A stretch of DNA of 6,183 nt, taken from contig JAEWWO010000140.1 in NCBI GenBank assembly GCA_023396345.1, positions 1 through 6,183 of the forward strand. Direction: 5' to 3'. Positions within the stretch are counted from its first letter, which is position 1. The number at the start of each line of letters is the position of its first letter. This DNA comes from Bacteroidota bacterium (GTDB lineage Bacteria > Bacteroidota > Bacteroidia > Chitinophagales > Chitinophagaceae). The notes beneath the pieces are model-generated. The model saw nothing but the letters and a program-made list of their open reading frames with translations, was not told where the DNA came from and searched no databases. Of this stretch, positions 1 through 6,099 are shown in pieces. The translations under genes and the position numbers were made by a program.

Positions 1-453
1 AAAAACAACAGAGTGTACAGCTCCCACGCGCGCACATGCCAGCATGGCTACAGCCAGTTCAGGAATCATCGGCAGATAAATAGAAACTCTGTCGCCTTTT
101 TTAATTCCCTGTTCTTTTAAAACGTTAGACATTTTGCCCACACGCTCATACAGTTCATTGTACGTAATATGTTGCGCCTCTTCATTCGGATCATTTGGCT
201 CCCATATAATAGCAGTCTTGTTGCCTCTTTGTGCCAGATGTCTGTCAATACAGTTCTTGGTAATGTTGAGCTTCGCATTCAGAAACCATTCAATCTTGGC
301 TTCGTGCATATCGTAATTCAAAACCTTTTCCCAGCGCTGATACCATACAAAATTTTCATCAGCAATTTTATCCCAGAATTTCTTAGGGTTTTTAATTGAT
401 TTTTTATACTGTTTAAAGTAATCCGGTAAAGATTCAATTACATAGTTCTTCAT
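1..453 (-). CDS. acs: Acetyl-CoA synthetase, N-terminal part (C-terminus beyond left edge)
   Basis: AMP-forming acetate-CoA ligase, a cytoplasmic enzyme that activates acetate to acetyl-AMP and then acetyl-CoA. I translated the minus strand from the ATG at 453-451: 151 codons stay open to the window edge. Residues about 8-65 match the ACAS N-terminal domain (FWDKIADENFVWYQRWEKVL, then WFLNAKLNITKNCIDRHL). The AMP-binding domain starts around residue 80 with IIWEPNDPNEE, ITYNELYERV, GDRVSIYLPMIPE and ends at the edge in ACARVGAVHSVVF, a nearly invariant Acs block. The family is usually about 630-660 residues, so roughly three quarters, including the P-loop and the acetylated lysine region, lies outside. 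No other in-frame ATG lies upstream before a stop, and the start matches family length. It is divergent from the DUF72 gene. I found no convincing TAnnTTTG element upstream. Propionyl-CoA synthetase is a less likely alternative. Confidence 0.95.
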   Translation of the reverse strand, partial: MKNYVIESLPDYFKQYKKSIKNPKKFWDKIADENFVWYQRWEKVLNYDMHEAKIEWFLNAKLNITKNCIDRHLAQRGNKTAIIWEPNDPNEEAQHITYNELYERVGKMSNVLKEQGIKKGDRVSIYLPMIPELAVAMLACARVGAVHSVVF

Positions 454-560
454 GAGCAAAAAGTTTAAGTCATTTTTTATTTACAGAAAATAAAAATAAA
501 ACAAACATTTGGTATTGAAAAAGGATTATTGAAAAATAATTTTAAAAGTAATTATCGGCT

Positions 561-568
561 TAACTTTG
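561..568 (+). promoter_or_regulatory. Bacteroidota -7 promoter element for the DUF72 gene
   Basis: TAACTTTG is an exact match to the Bacteroidota sigma factor -7 consensus TAnnTTTG and ends 17 bp before the ATG at 586. A T-run at 540-543 is a weak -33 candidate at 17 bp spacing. The implied transcript starts around 573-577 with a 5' leader of about 10 nt. This argues against the upstream TTG (529) as the true start. No transcript data are available, so this is inference from motif and position. Confidence 0.55.
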
Positions 569-585
569 AACAAAACAGTTTACAA

Positions 586-1485
586 ATGAAGTTTGGAAAA
601 GTTGCCAATCCTGAAGAAATAGATTTTACATTGCCTAAAGACAATCCCGAAACAAAGAGAGTGTTGCAGTTACATAAGAATGACGATGTTCCTTTTGAAA
701 TATATGTGGGATGTGCTAAATGGAATAAAACTGATTTAAAAGGTTTTTATCCTAAAGGTACAAAAGACGAACTTACTTATTATGCTACGCAGTTTAATTC
801 TATTGAGCTGAATGCTACTTTTTACAATATGCCCAAGACTGAGCAGGTGATAAAATGGAAAGAAAAATCAACGGATGGATTTAAATTTTTTCCAAAGATT
901 ACCAATAGCATCACGCATTACAAAAGACTGGTGAATGTAAAAGATACGCTGGAAACATACTGCGATGCGGTAAGCCATTTTGAAGAAAAACTCGGAATGG
1001 TTTTTATGCAGTTGCATGATAATTTTTCGCCCAAAGAATTTGATAAACTAAAAGAGGTCTTACAGAATTTTCCCGCAGGCATTCCCTTGGCTGTTGAGGT
1101 GCGTAATAGCGAATGGTTTTCCGATAAAAAAATATTTACTGAATATGCTAAACTACTTGAAAAATTGAAGATGGCAAACATTATTGTAGACACTGCAGGA
1201 CGCAGGGATATGCTGCACATGCGACTTACAAGGCCCGAAGCTTTTGTGCGCTATGTGGGAGCCAATCATTCTTCAGACATTACCAGATTGGACGATTGGA
1301 TAAAACGTATAAAAAAATGGAGAAAACAAGGTTTGCAAAAATTGTATTTCTTTATACATCAGAATGTAGAAGTAGAATCACCATTGCTCGCCTCTTATTT
1401 TATTAACGAACTCAACAAGGCACTGGAACTTGATTTAAAAATTCCGGAAACTTTAGCAGACACACAGAAAAAATTATTTGAATAA
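586..1485 (+). CDS. DUF72 (YecE-like) family protein
   Basis: Protein of 299 residues with the DUF72 signature, a TIM-barrel-like family of unknown biochemical function related to E. coli YecE; cytoplasmic, with no signal peptide or membrane segment. Family blocks in order: YVGCAKWNKTDLKGFYPKG (about 40-58), YYATQFNSIELNATFYNMP (65-83), FKFFPKITNSITH (99-111), LGMVFMQLHDNFSP (136-149), PLAVEVRNSEWF (167-178), and FVRYVGAN (220-227), then a basic helix and the LYFFIHQNVEVESPLLA end block (253-269). The frame is open back to a TTG at 529, but I chose the ATG at 586: a good -7 promoter element lies at 561-568, inside the longer version, and the 19 extra residues look unstructured. It is divergent from acs and faces mnmE convergently. 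The family call is firm; the role is not known. Confidence 0.92.
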   Translation: MKFGKVANPEEIDFTLPKDNPETKRVLQLHKNDDVPFEIYVGCAKWNKTDLKGFYPKGTKDELTYYATQFNSIELNATFYNMPKTEQVIKWKEKSTDGFKFFPKITNSITHYKRLVNVKDTLETYCDAVSHFEEKLGMVFMQLHDNFSPKEFDKLKEVLQNFPAGIPLAVEVRNSEWFSDKKIFTEYAKLLEKLKMANIIVDTAGRRDMLHMRLTRPEAFVRYVGANHSSDITRLDDWIKRIKKWRKQGLQKLYFFIHQNVEVESPLLASYFINELNKALELDLKIPETLADTQKKLFE

Positions 1486-1780
1486 AAATACTTTCCTAAA
1501 CCAGCAGATACGTAGGTTCTGACGGTTCAACATGTGGCTACACTTAACGACATAATTATATGCTTTTGCAGTTATTTCAGACAAAAAAATGAAATTATAT
1601 TTAAAAGCATATAAATACAGGAAAATAAAAGATTTTATATGTGGATTAGATAATTAAGATGAGGTCCAACTACTTTTGTCACTTATCTCAATCGCCCTTT
1701 AAAGGTGCTTTAATCTTATTGTTTTTTATTTCTATTTCGTAGTTCATATTATAATGAATATGCGATTATAATAAATTTTC
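1486..1780. other. Noncoding gap between convergent DUF72 gene and mnmE
   Basis: No credible gene is visible in these 295 bases. They hold a GC-richer patch (1499-1550), a nested inverted repeat (1556-1614), a loopless palindrome CCTTTAAAGG (1696-1705), and a weak 6-bp stem CATATT/AATATG (1745-1750 with 1757-1762) 19-36 bases beyond the mnmE stop. None of these is a clear intrinsic terminator for either gene, since no strong GC stem followed by a T-run is present. Confidence 0.6.
1556..1614. repeat. Nested inverted repeat (candidate stem-loop)
   Basis: The arms TTATATGCTTTT (1556-1567) and AAAAGCATATAA (1603-1614) are perfect reverse complements over 12 bp. Inside the 35-base loop, ATTTCA (1574-1579) and TGAAAT (1590-1595) form a second 6-bp stem with a 10-base loop. 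On either strand the RNA could fold as a stem with an internal loop and a capping stem. It might be a decayed mobile-element end, a processing or termination structure between the convergent genes, or chance pairing in AT-rich DNA. Confidence 0.45.
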
Positions 1781-3142
1781 TTACTTCCCGATGCAAAACT
1801 TCCCGAAGATAGTGCCTAAAATATCGCGGTCTACTTCTACCTGTCCGGTAATTTCGCCCAAGTAATGCAACGCACGGCGAATGTCAATGGTGAGCAAGTC
1901 GCCCGATAGTCCATTATGCATGCCTTCTGCAATAGCCTGCAAACTTTCCTGCATTTTCTTCAAAGCATCGTGGTGCCTGGCATTGGTTACAATGGTGTTT
2001 TCGGTGTTAATATTTTCACCTATAGCACGCTCGTACATGGCCTGGCGCAGTGTGTCAATATTTATTTTCTCTTTTGCCGAAATGCTTATGAAATCTACGT
2101 TTGAGGGAATGCTGGTTTGTGCAATATCTGTTTTATTGATTACTTCAATTGTTTTTTCTGTGTATTGTTGCAGCCAGTTGTGTTCTGTATTTTCTTTATC
2201 TGTAGCATCGTGCAGGTGAATAATTACATCTGCCTTTGCAGCATTTTCCTTGCTTCGATTAATGCCCATTTTTTCTATGGCATCTGTTGTATGTTCTCTT
2301 ATTCCGGCAGTATCTATCAGGCGAAAGAGCACACCGTTTATATTAATGCTTTCTTCAATTGTATCGCGTGTAGTTCCGGCAATTTCACTTACAATGGCGC
2401 GCTCTTCATTTAGTAAAGCATTCAACAGCGTTGATTTTCCTGCATTGGGTTTGCCTATAATGGCAACGCTGATGCCGTTTTTAATCGCATTTCCGAGAGC
2501 AAAAGAATCAATAAGATTTTGTGTTTTAGTTGTAAGTTGTTGTATCAGTTTTTTAAATTGTTCTCTGTCTGCAAACTCCACATCTTCATCAGAGAAATCC
2601 AGTTCAAGCTCAATCAGTGCAGCAAAATTAATCAGCTCTTCTCTCAATTGTTGCAAATCATTTTTAAAGCCTCCGCGCAATTGATTCAGTGCAGTTTGCT
2701 GTGCAGCTTTTGATTGCGAAGCTATTAAATCGCCAACGGCTTCTGCCTGCGTAAGATCAAGCTTTCCATTCAAAAAAGCACGCTGTGTAAACTCTCCGGG
2801 CTGTGCCAGTCTTGCACCGTTTTTAAGCAATACATTTAAAATCTGTTGTTGAATATAAGGCGATCCGTGACAGGAAATCTCAATAGTATCTTCTCCTGTA
2901 TAAGAATTTGGTCCTTTAAAAACAGATAATAAAACTTCATCCAGCAGAATATCTTTGTCCTTCAAAGCCCCGAAATGCAAGGTGTGCGAGGCAAGTTGAT
3001 GCATATTTTTTGACGGAAAAACTTTATTTACAATATCAAAAGTATCACCGCCACTAACTCTTACAACGCTGATGGCTCCTGTGCCCGGCGCTGTAGCTAT
3101 GGCTGCTATTGTATCCTGCGAACCTGTGTATATTTCCTGCAT
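1781..3142 (-). CDS. mnmE: tRNA uridine-5-carboxymethylaminomethyl modification GTPase MnmE
   Basis: Cytoplasmic GTPase that, with MnmG, installs the (carboxymethyl)aminomethyl group on wobble uridine 34 of certain tRNAs, using a tetrahydrofolate one-carbon donor. At 453 residues it matches the usual length (E. coli 454). The N-terminal domain opens with DTIAAIATAPGTGAISVVRVSG (10-31) and continues to FTQRAFLNGKLDLTQAEAV (118-136). The G domain is complete: G1 GKPNAGKS (230-237), G2 GTTRD (256-260), G3 DTAG (277-280), G4 NKTD (336-339), G5 SAK (355-357). Glu290 in IEKMG aligns with the catalytic Glu282 of E. coli MnmE. The C-terminus ends in FCIGK, with the conserved Cys450. The ATG at 3142 starts the canonical N-terminus, and a -7 promoter element lies just upstream. 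It is a single gene, divergent from the S8 peptidase; mnmG is not in the window. Nothing looks damaged. Confidence 0.98.
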   Translation of the reverse strand: MQEIYTGSQDTIAAIATAPGTGAISVVRVSGGDTFDIVNKVFPSKNMHQLASHTLHFGALKDKDILLDEVLLSVFKGPNSYTGEDTIEISCHGSPYIQQQILNVLLKNGARLAQPGEFTQRAFLNGKLDLTQAEAVGDLIASQSKAAQQTALNQLRGGFKNDLQQLREELINFAALIELELDFSDEDVEFADREQFKKLIQQLTTKTQNLIDSFALGNAIKNGISVAIIGKPNAGKSTLLNALLNEERAIVSEIAGTTRDTIEESININGVLFRLIDTAGIREHTTDAIEKMGINRSKENAAKADVIIHLHDATDKENTEHNWLQQYTEKTIEVINKTDIAQTSIPSNVDFISISAKEKINIDTLRQAMYERAIGENINTENTIVTNARHHDALKKMQESLQAIAEGMHNGLSGDLLTIDIRRALHYLGEITGQVEVDRDILGTIFGKFCIGK

Positions 3143-3155
3143 GCGATTATTTGTT

Positions 3156-3163
3156 CAAAAATA
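3156..3163 (-). promoter_or_regulatory. Bacteroidota -7 promoter element for mnmE
   Basis: Read on the minus strand, TATTTTTG (3163 down to 3156) fits TAnnTTTG and ends 13 bases before the mnmE ATG at 3142, implying a very short leader. The -33 region about 19 bases upstream is not a good match. The ten bases TTTGAACAAA starting in this element are identical to those at the DUF72 promoter (565-574). Confidence 0.5.
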
Positions 3164-3196
3164 ATGTTTCTTTTATAAACTTAATGCTTTAAAAGA

Positions 3197-3227
3197 TTGT
3201 CTCACTGCCATAAAAATGCGAAATTTG
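3197..3227 (+). promoter_or_regulatory. Weak candidate promoter for the S8 peptidase gene
   Basis: TTG (3197-3199) is followed after 20 bases by GAAATTTG (3220-3227), one mismatch from the Bacteroidota -7 consensus TAnnTTTG. The transcript would begin near 3233, about 20 bases before the ATG at 3254. It is the best candidate I found in the 111-bp divergent spacer, but the match is imperfect. Confidence 0.3.
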
Positions 3228-3253
3228 CTCATATTTTAATTTAAATAAGATTT

Positions 3254-4867
3254 ATGAGGATAAGAAAAAACCTAAGCTTATTGTTATTATCAGCTTTCAT
3301 AACAGTAAACGCAACCCATGCACAAACAACTACGCCACGCGACTGGCATTTGATGGATTTACAAAAAGATTCTGTTTACGGCATTAGTCTGCAAAAAGCT
3401 TATGATTTGCTGAAAGGCAGAACTTCACAAAAAGTAATTGTGGCAGTAATAGACTCGGGAGCCGACACGCTTTCGGAGGATTTGAAAAATGTATTATGGA
3501 AAAATCCCGGAGAAATTCCCGGAGACGGAATTGACAACGACAGAAACGGTTACGTAGACGATGTATACGGATGGAATTTTCTGGGCGATAAAAACAATCT
3601 GAATAATAATGTAGGAAAAGATTCTTATGAAGCAGACCGTGTGTATTTCAGATATAAGGATATGTTTGAAACAAATACAAGCGGCAAAGTAAGAAGAAGC
3701 CAGCGCAAGGCATATGCCGACTGGTTAAAAGCTAAAGAATTACTGGCGAAGAGCAGTCCTGAAGTAAAGGAAATACAAAGTATACGCCGTATGCAATCCT
3801 TACTGCCCGACTTACAGAACGAAGCTACAGCAGTAGGTAAAAACTTTACAGCAGAAGACCTGAAATCTTTTGAAGCAACTACCGACAAACAAAAAGTAAT
3901 GAAACTTACTTATCAGAATCTGTTTGCGTACGTGCCTGCGGGTACAAAATCGAATCAGCTGAATTCTGAACTGGAAAAAGTTATCGATCAGAAAAGAAGA
4001 GCTATCCAATTGCCTGTAACGCCGCCTGTAAATTATCGTGGCAATGTGGTAAAAGATGATTATTCCAATATTAAAGACCGCTTCTATGGTAATATGAATG
4101 TTGCCGCACCTGATGTAACACACGGTACGCATGTGTCGGGCATTATTGGAGCGCAAAGAAATAACAATCTGGGTATTCAGGGTGTAACTGATAATGTAGC
4201 ATTGATGCAGTTAAGAGCGGTGCCTGATGGCGATGAACACGATAAAGATATTGCTTTGTCTATAAGATATGCGGTAGACAACGGAGCGCAAATCATTAAT
4301 ATGAGTTTTGGCAAACAGGTTTCTCCTGATTTGAAATGGGTATCAGATGCTTTGGCATATGCAGAAAAAAAAGGAGTGCTTGTAGTGCACGCAGCGGGCA
4401 ACGATGCACGCAGCATAGAAAACGCCCCTAACCCTCCTACAAAATATTATGGAAGAGATGATAGAAAAGCTTTTAAAAATGTAATTACTGTAGGTGCAAG
4501 CAATGCTTCTAAAAACAATCTGGTGGCAAATTTTTCTAATTTTGGTAAAGCATCTGTAGATGTATTTGCTCCGGGAGTAAGAGTGTATGCAACTATGCCG
4601 GGAGTGAGTAACTATGCGGCTTTGAGCGGAACCAGCATGGCATCTCCTGTTGTGGCCGGTGTAGCAGCTTTGCTTAAATCTTATTTTCCTTCCATGACGG
4701 CTGTGCAGATAAAAGATGTGATAGAAAAATCTGTTGTAAAAATTGATTTTCCTGTAACCAATCCTGCTACAAAAGAGAAAACAACATTAAGCGAATTGAG
4801 TAAAACAGGCGGAGTAGTAAATGCGTACAACGCCGTGCAACTCGCACTGCAACAGTATGGCAGATAA
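3254..4867 (+). CDS. Secreted S8 family (subtilisin-like) serine peptidase
   Basis: Predicted exported endopeptidase of 537 residues. Residues 1-23 form a Sec signal peptide: basic RIRK, a hydrophobic LSLLLLSAFITV core, and likely cleavage after THA before Gln24; with no lipobox cysteine it is not a lipoprotein. The catalytic triad is complete: Asp67 in VAVIDSGAD, His290 in THGTHVSG, Ser461 in GTSMASPVVAG; Asn383 in AAGND supplies the oxyanion hole. Asp67 to His290 is 223 residues, against 32 in subtilisin BPN', so about 190 residues are inserted: first an Asp/Asn/Gly-rich stretch (GIDNDRNGYVDDVYGWNF, about 92-109) that looks like a calcium-type loop, then a Lys/Glu-rich, probably helical part to about 285. 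Such inserts are known in Bacteroidota subtilases. No I9 propeptide and no type IX secretion C-terminal domain are evident, so it may stay periplasmic. Substrate unknown. It faces sod across a shared terminator. Confidence 0.93.
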   Translation: MRIRKNLSLLLLSAFITVNATHAQTTTPRDWHLMDLQKDSVYGISLQKAYDLLKGRTSQKVIVAVIDSGADTLSEDLKNVLWKNPGEIPGDGIDNDRNGYVDDVYGWNFLGDKNNLNNNVGKDSYEADRVYFRYKDMFETNTSGKVRRSQRKAYADWLKAKELLAKSSPEVKEIQSIRRMQSLLPDLQNEATAVGKNFTAEDLKSFEATTDKQKVMKLTYQNLFAYVPAGTKSNQLNSELEKVIDQKRRAIQLPVTPPVNYRGNVVKDDYSNIKDRFYGNMNVAAPDVTHGTHVSGIIGAQRNNNLGIQGVTDNVALMQLRAVPDGDEHDKDIALSIRYAVDNGAQIINMSFGKQVSPDLKWVSDALAYAEKKGVLVVHAAGNDARSIENAPNPPTKYYGRDDRKAFKNVITVGASNASKNNLVANFSNFGKASVDVFAPGVRVYATMPGVSNYAALSGTSMASPVVAGVAALLKSYFPSMTAVQIKDVIEKSVVKIDFPVTNPATKEKTTLSELSKTGGVVNAYNAVQLALQQYGR

Positions 4868-4891
4868 AGCTGTTCGTTGGTTTTACGTACA

Positions 4892-4932
4892 AAAAAAATC
4901 CGTTCAGAGATTTTCTCTGAACGGATTTTTTT
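4892..4932. terminator. Bidirectional intrinsic terminator between S8 peptidase and sod
   Basis: A perfect 19-bp inverted repeat: the left arm (4892-4910) is seven A's followed by TCCGTTCAGAGA, the loop is TTT (4911-4913), and the right arm (4914-4932) is the exact complement ending in seven T's. The GC-bearing stem has an A-run on one side and a T-run on the other, so it ends with a U-tract when read in either direction. It lies 24 bases past the peptidase stop and 17 bases past the sod stop, and serves both convergent genes. Confidence 0.95.
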
Positions 4933-4949
4933 ATTTCTTTAAGTAAGAA

Positions 4950-5714
4950 TTATTGTTTAGCAGCCGTATATCTTTCTGCTACTTTATTCCAGTTTACAAC
5001 GTTGAAAAAGTTAGCAATATAGTCTGCTCTTTTGTTCTTATATTTCAGATAGTAAGCGTGTTCCCATACATCCATTCCTAAAACAGGTGTACCGGAAATG
5101 CTCATGCCCGGCATTAATGGATTGTCCTGATTAGCAGTGCTTCCAACTTTTAATTTGCCTGTACCATCAGATACCAGCCAAGCCCAGCCTGAACCAAATT
5201 GCTTAGAACCTGCTTCAGAAAATTGTTTTTTAAATTCATCAAAAGAACCAAAATCTCTGTTGATAGCTTCTAAAAGTTCGCCTGTGGGTTGTCCGCCTGC
5301 ATCTGGTCCTATTACATCAAAATAAAGATTGTGATTGTAGTAACCGCCTGCGTTATTACGCAATGCAGAATTACTTACATCCAAATTTTTTAATAGATCT
5401 TCAATGCTCATTTGTGCCTGTGGTTTATCTTTCACTTCTTTGTTCAGATTGTTTAAATATCCCACATAGTGTTTAGAAAAATGAATGAACATAGTTTGTT
5501 CATCAATATTATCTCCCAGAGCATTGTATTCGTAAGCTAAAGGAACAATTTTAAAAGCTCCTGTATCGGCAGTTACATCACCCGGCTTTCCGTAATCACC
5601 GGAAGTCGTAGCGGTTGAGTCGTTGCTTGTTGCATCTGTGCCTGTATTATTCTGGCACGAAACTAAAGCAAAAGCGATAGCCGCAACAGCAAATGTGGTT
5701 TTTATCAGTTTCAT
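4950..5714 (-). CDS. Lipoprotein superoxide dismutase, Fe/Mn family (Mn-type signature)
   Basis: Converts superoxide to oxygen and hydrogen peroxide. At 254 residues it exceeds a typical cytoplasmic SOD (about 190-210) because of an added N-terminus: signal peptide MKLIKTTFAVAAIAFALVSC with lipobox LVSC (lipidated Cys20), then a Thr/Ser/Asp/Asn-rich linker to about residue 50. The enzyme should thus be anchored in the envelope, facing the periplasm or outside. All four metal ligands are present: His78 (IHFSKHY), His128 (YYNHNLYF), Asp215 and His219 (DVWEHAYY); Tyr86 matches the gateway tyrosine 34. The metal-type positions are Gly124 (NAGGYYNH) and Gln196 (STANQDNP), the E. coli MnSOD pattern (Gly77/Gln146) rather than the FeSOD pattern (Gln69). 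I infer manganese or cambialistic use. It is a single gene with its own -7 element and an upstream palindrome, and shares its terminator with the S8 peptidase. Confidence 0.95.
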   Translation of the reverse strand: MKLIKTTFAVAAIAFALVSCQNNTGTDATSNDSTATTSGDYGKPGDVTADTGAFKIVPLAYEYNALGDNIDEQTMFIHFSKHYVGYLNNLNKEVKDKPQAQMSIEDLLKNLDVSNSALRNNAGGYYNHNLYFDVIGPDAGGQPTGELLEAINRDFGSFDEFKKQFSEAGSKQFGSGWAWLVSDGTGKLKVGSTANQDNPLMPGMSISGTPVLGMDVWEHAYYLKYKNKRADYIANFFNVVNWNKVAERYTAAKQ

Positions 5715-5742
5715 AATATTTTAGATTTTAAATGTTTAATTT

Positions 5743-5750
5743 CAAATATA
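5743..5750 (-). promoter_or_regulatory. Bacteroidota -7 promoter element for sod
   Basis: On the minus strand TATATTTG (5750 down to 5743) matches TAnnTTTG exactly and lies 28 bases before the sod ATG at 5714, giving a leader of roughly 20 nt. The -33 region near 5770 is a poor match, which might mean that an activator is needed. Confidence 0.55.
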
Positions 5751-5787
5751 GCAATTCTTAAATGCCTTTGTTACATAGTTTTGTGAA

Positions 5788-5808
5788 AATTTGTTGTTAG
5801 AACAAATT
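5788..5808. promoter_or_regulatory. Palindrome upstream of sod, possible operator
   Basis: AATTTGTT (5788-5795) and AACAAATT (5801-5808) are perfect reverse complements separated by GTTAG. The site is about 38 bp upstream of the sod -7 element, a position suited to an activator or upstream regulator. There is no long T-run after it, so it does not look like a terminator. I cannot name the regulator; AT-rich chance pairing is possible. Confidence 0.35.
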
Positions 5809-5856
5809 AATATCAGTTCTTTATCAATTTTTATACCTTGTTTTAACTTTTTTAAA

Positions 5857-6067
5857 TGAAGTTGTTTAATATTTTCTTCATAGCTCGTTTACGAGCGTTA
5901 TATTAATAGAAAGATATTACAATAATCCATAAAAGCACATCGGTGCGATATCATTCAATTAAAATAAAATATGTCGCCACTACGTGGCTTGTTTGCTTTA
6001 CGTATCATTATTCTATTAACATTTCGTGCCTAACGGCACTTTATACAAAAAAGTTTAAACATCTTCA
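5857..6067. repeat. Dyad-symmetric element with four short hairpins
   Basis: Four small GC-rich hairpins lie in AT-rich DNA: GCTCG-TTTA-CGAGC (5883-5896), GCAC-ATCG-GTGC (5935-5946), GCCAC-TAC-GTGGC (5976-5988) and GTGCC-TAAC-GGCAC (6026-6039). Their centres are 51, 41.5 and 50.5 bases apart, a mirror-symmetric spacing. The linkers are mirrored too: TTAATAGAA (5903-5911) follows hairpin 1 by six bases, and TTCTATTAA (6011-6019) precedes hairpin 4 by six bases. Outside, TGAAGTTGTTTAA (5857-5869) pairs with TTAAACATCTTCA (6055-6067) at 12 of 13 positions. All pairs share one centre near 5961. Weaker symmetry may run to about 5825-6095. This could be a MITE-like repeat, a structured RNA or a cruciform-forming site. 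No transposase is present. Confidence 0.7.
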
Positions 6068-6099
6068 ATGTATAACGATAACAACTTATTTATTGCAAA

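Larger units (their letters stand above)
5715..6099. other. Noncoding region upstream of sod
   Basis: These 385 bases separate the sod start from the end of the gene entering at the right edge. From left to right they hold the sod -7 element (5743-5750), a perfect 8-bp palindrome (5788-5808) and a long dyad-symmetric element with four hairpins (core 5857-6067). A plus-strand open frame at about 5943-6143 lies across the hairpins and shows no protein-like features, so I do not call it. Confidence 0.7.

Noticed and set aside
134..399. Two plus-strand open frames opposite acs
   Set aside because: They are antisense shadows of a clear acetyl-CoA synthetase coding region.
1501..1550. tRNA-like fragment (GGTTCAA resembles a T-loop)
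   Set aside because: No acceptor, anticodon or D stems can be formed around it.
1696..1705. CCTTTAAAGG palindrome as a terminator
   Set aside because: It has no loop and no T-run directly after it, so it cannot form a normal intrinsic terminator hairpin.
1881..2713. Several plus-strand open frames opposite mnmE
   Set aside because: They lie antisense to a fully conserved MnmE and are rich in Cys, Phe and Ser, as expected for shadows of an AT-rich gene.
3625..4416. Minus-strand open frames opposite the S8 peptidase
   Set aside because: They are shadows of the peptidase; no domain or start signal supports them.
5883..6039. CRISPR array
   Set aside because: The spacing is fairly regular, but the four hairpin units differ in sequence and are mirrored rather than direct repeats, and no cas gene is present.
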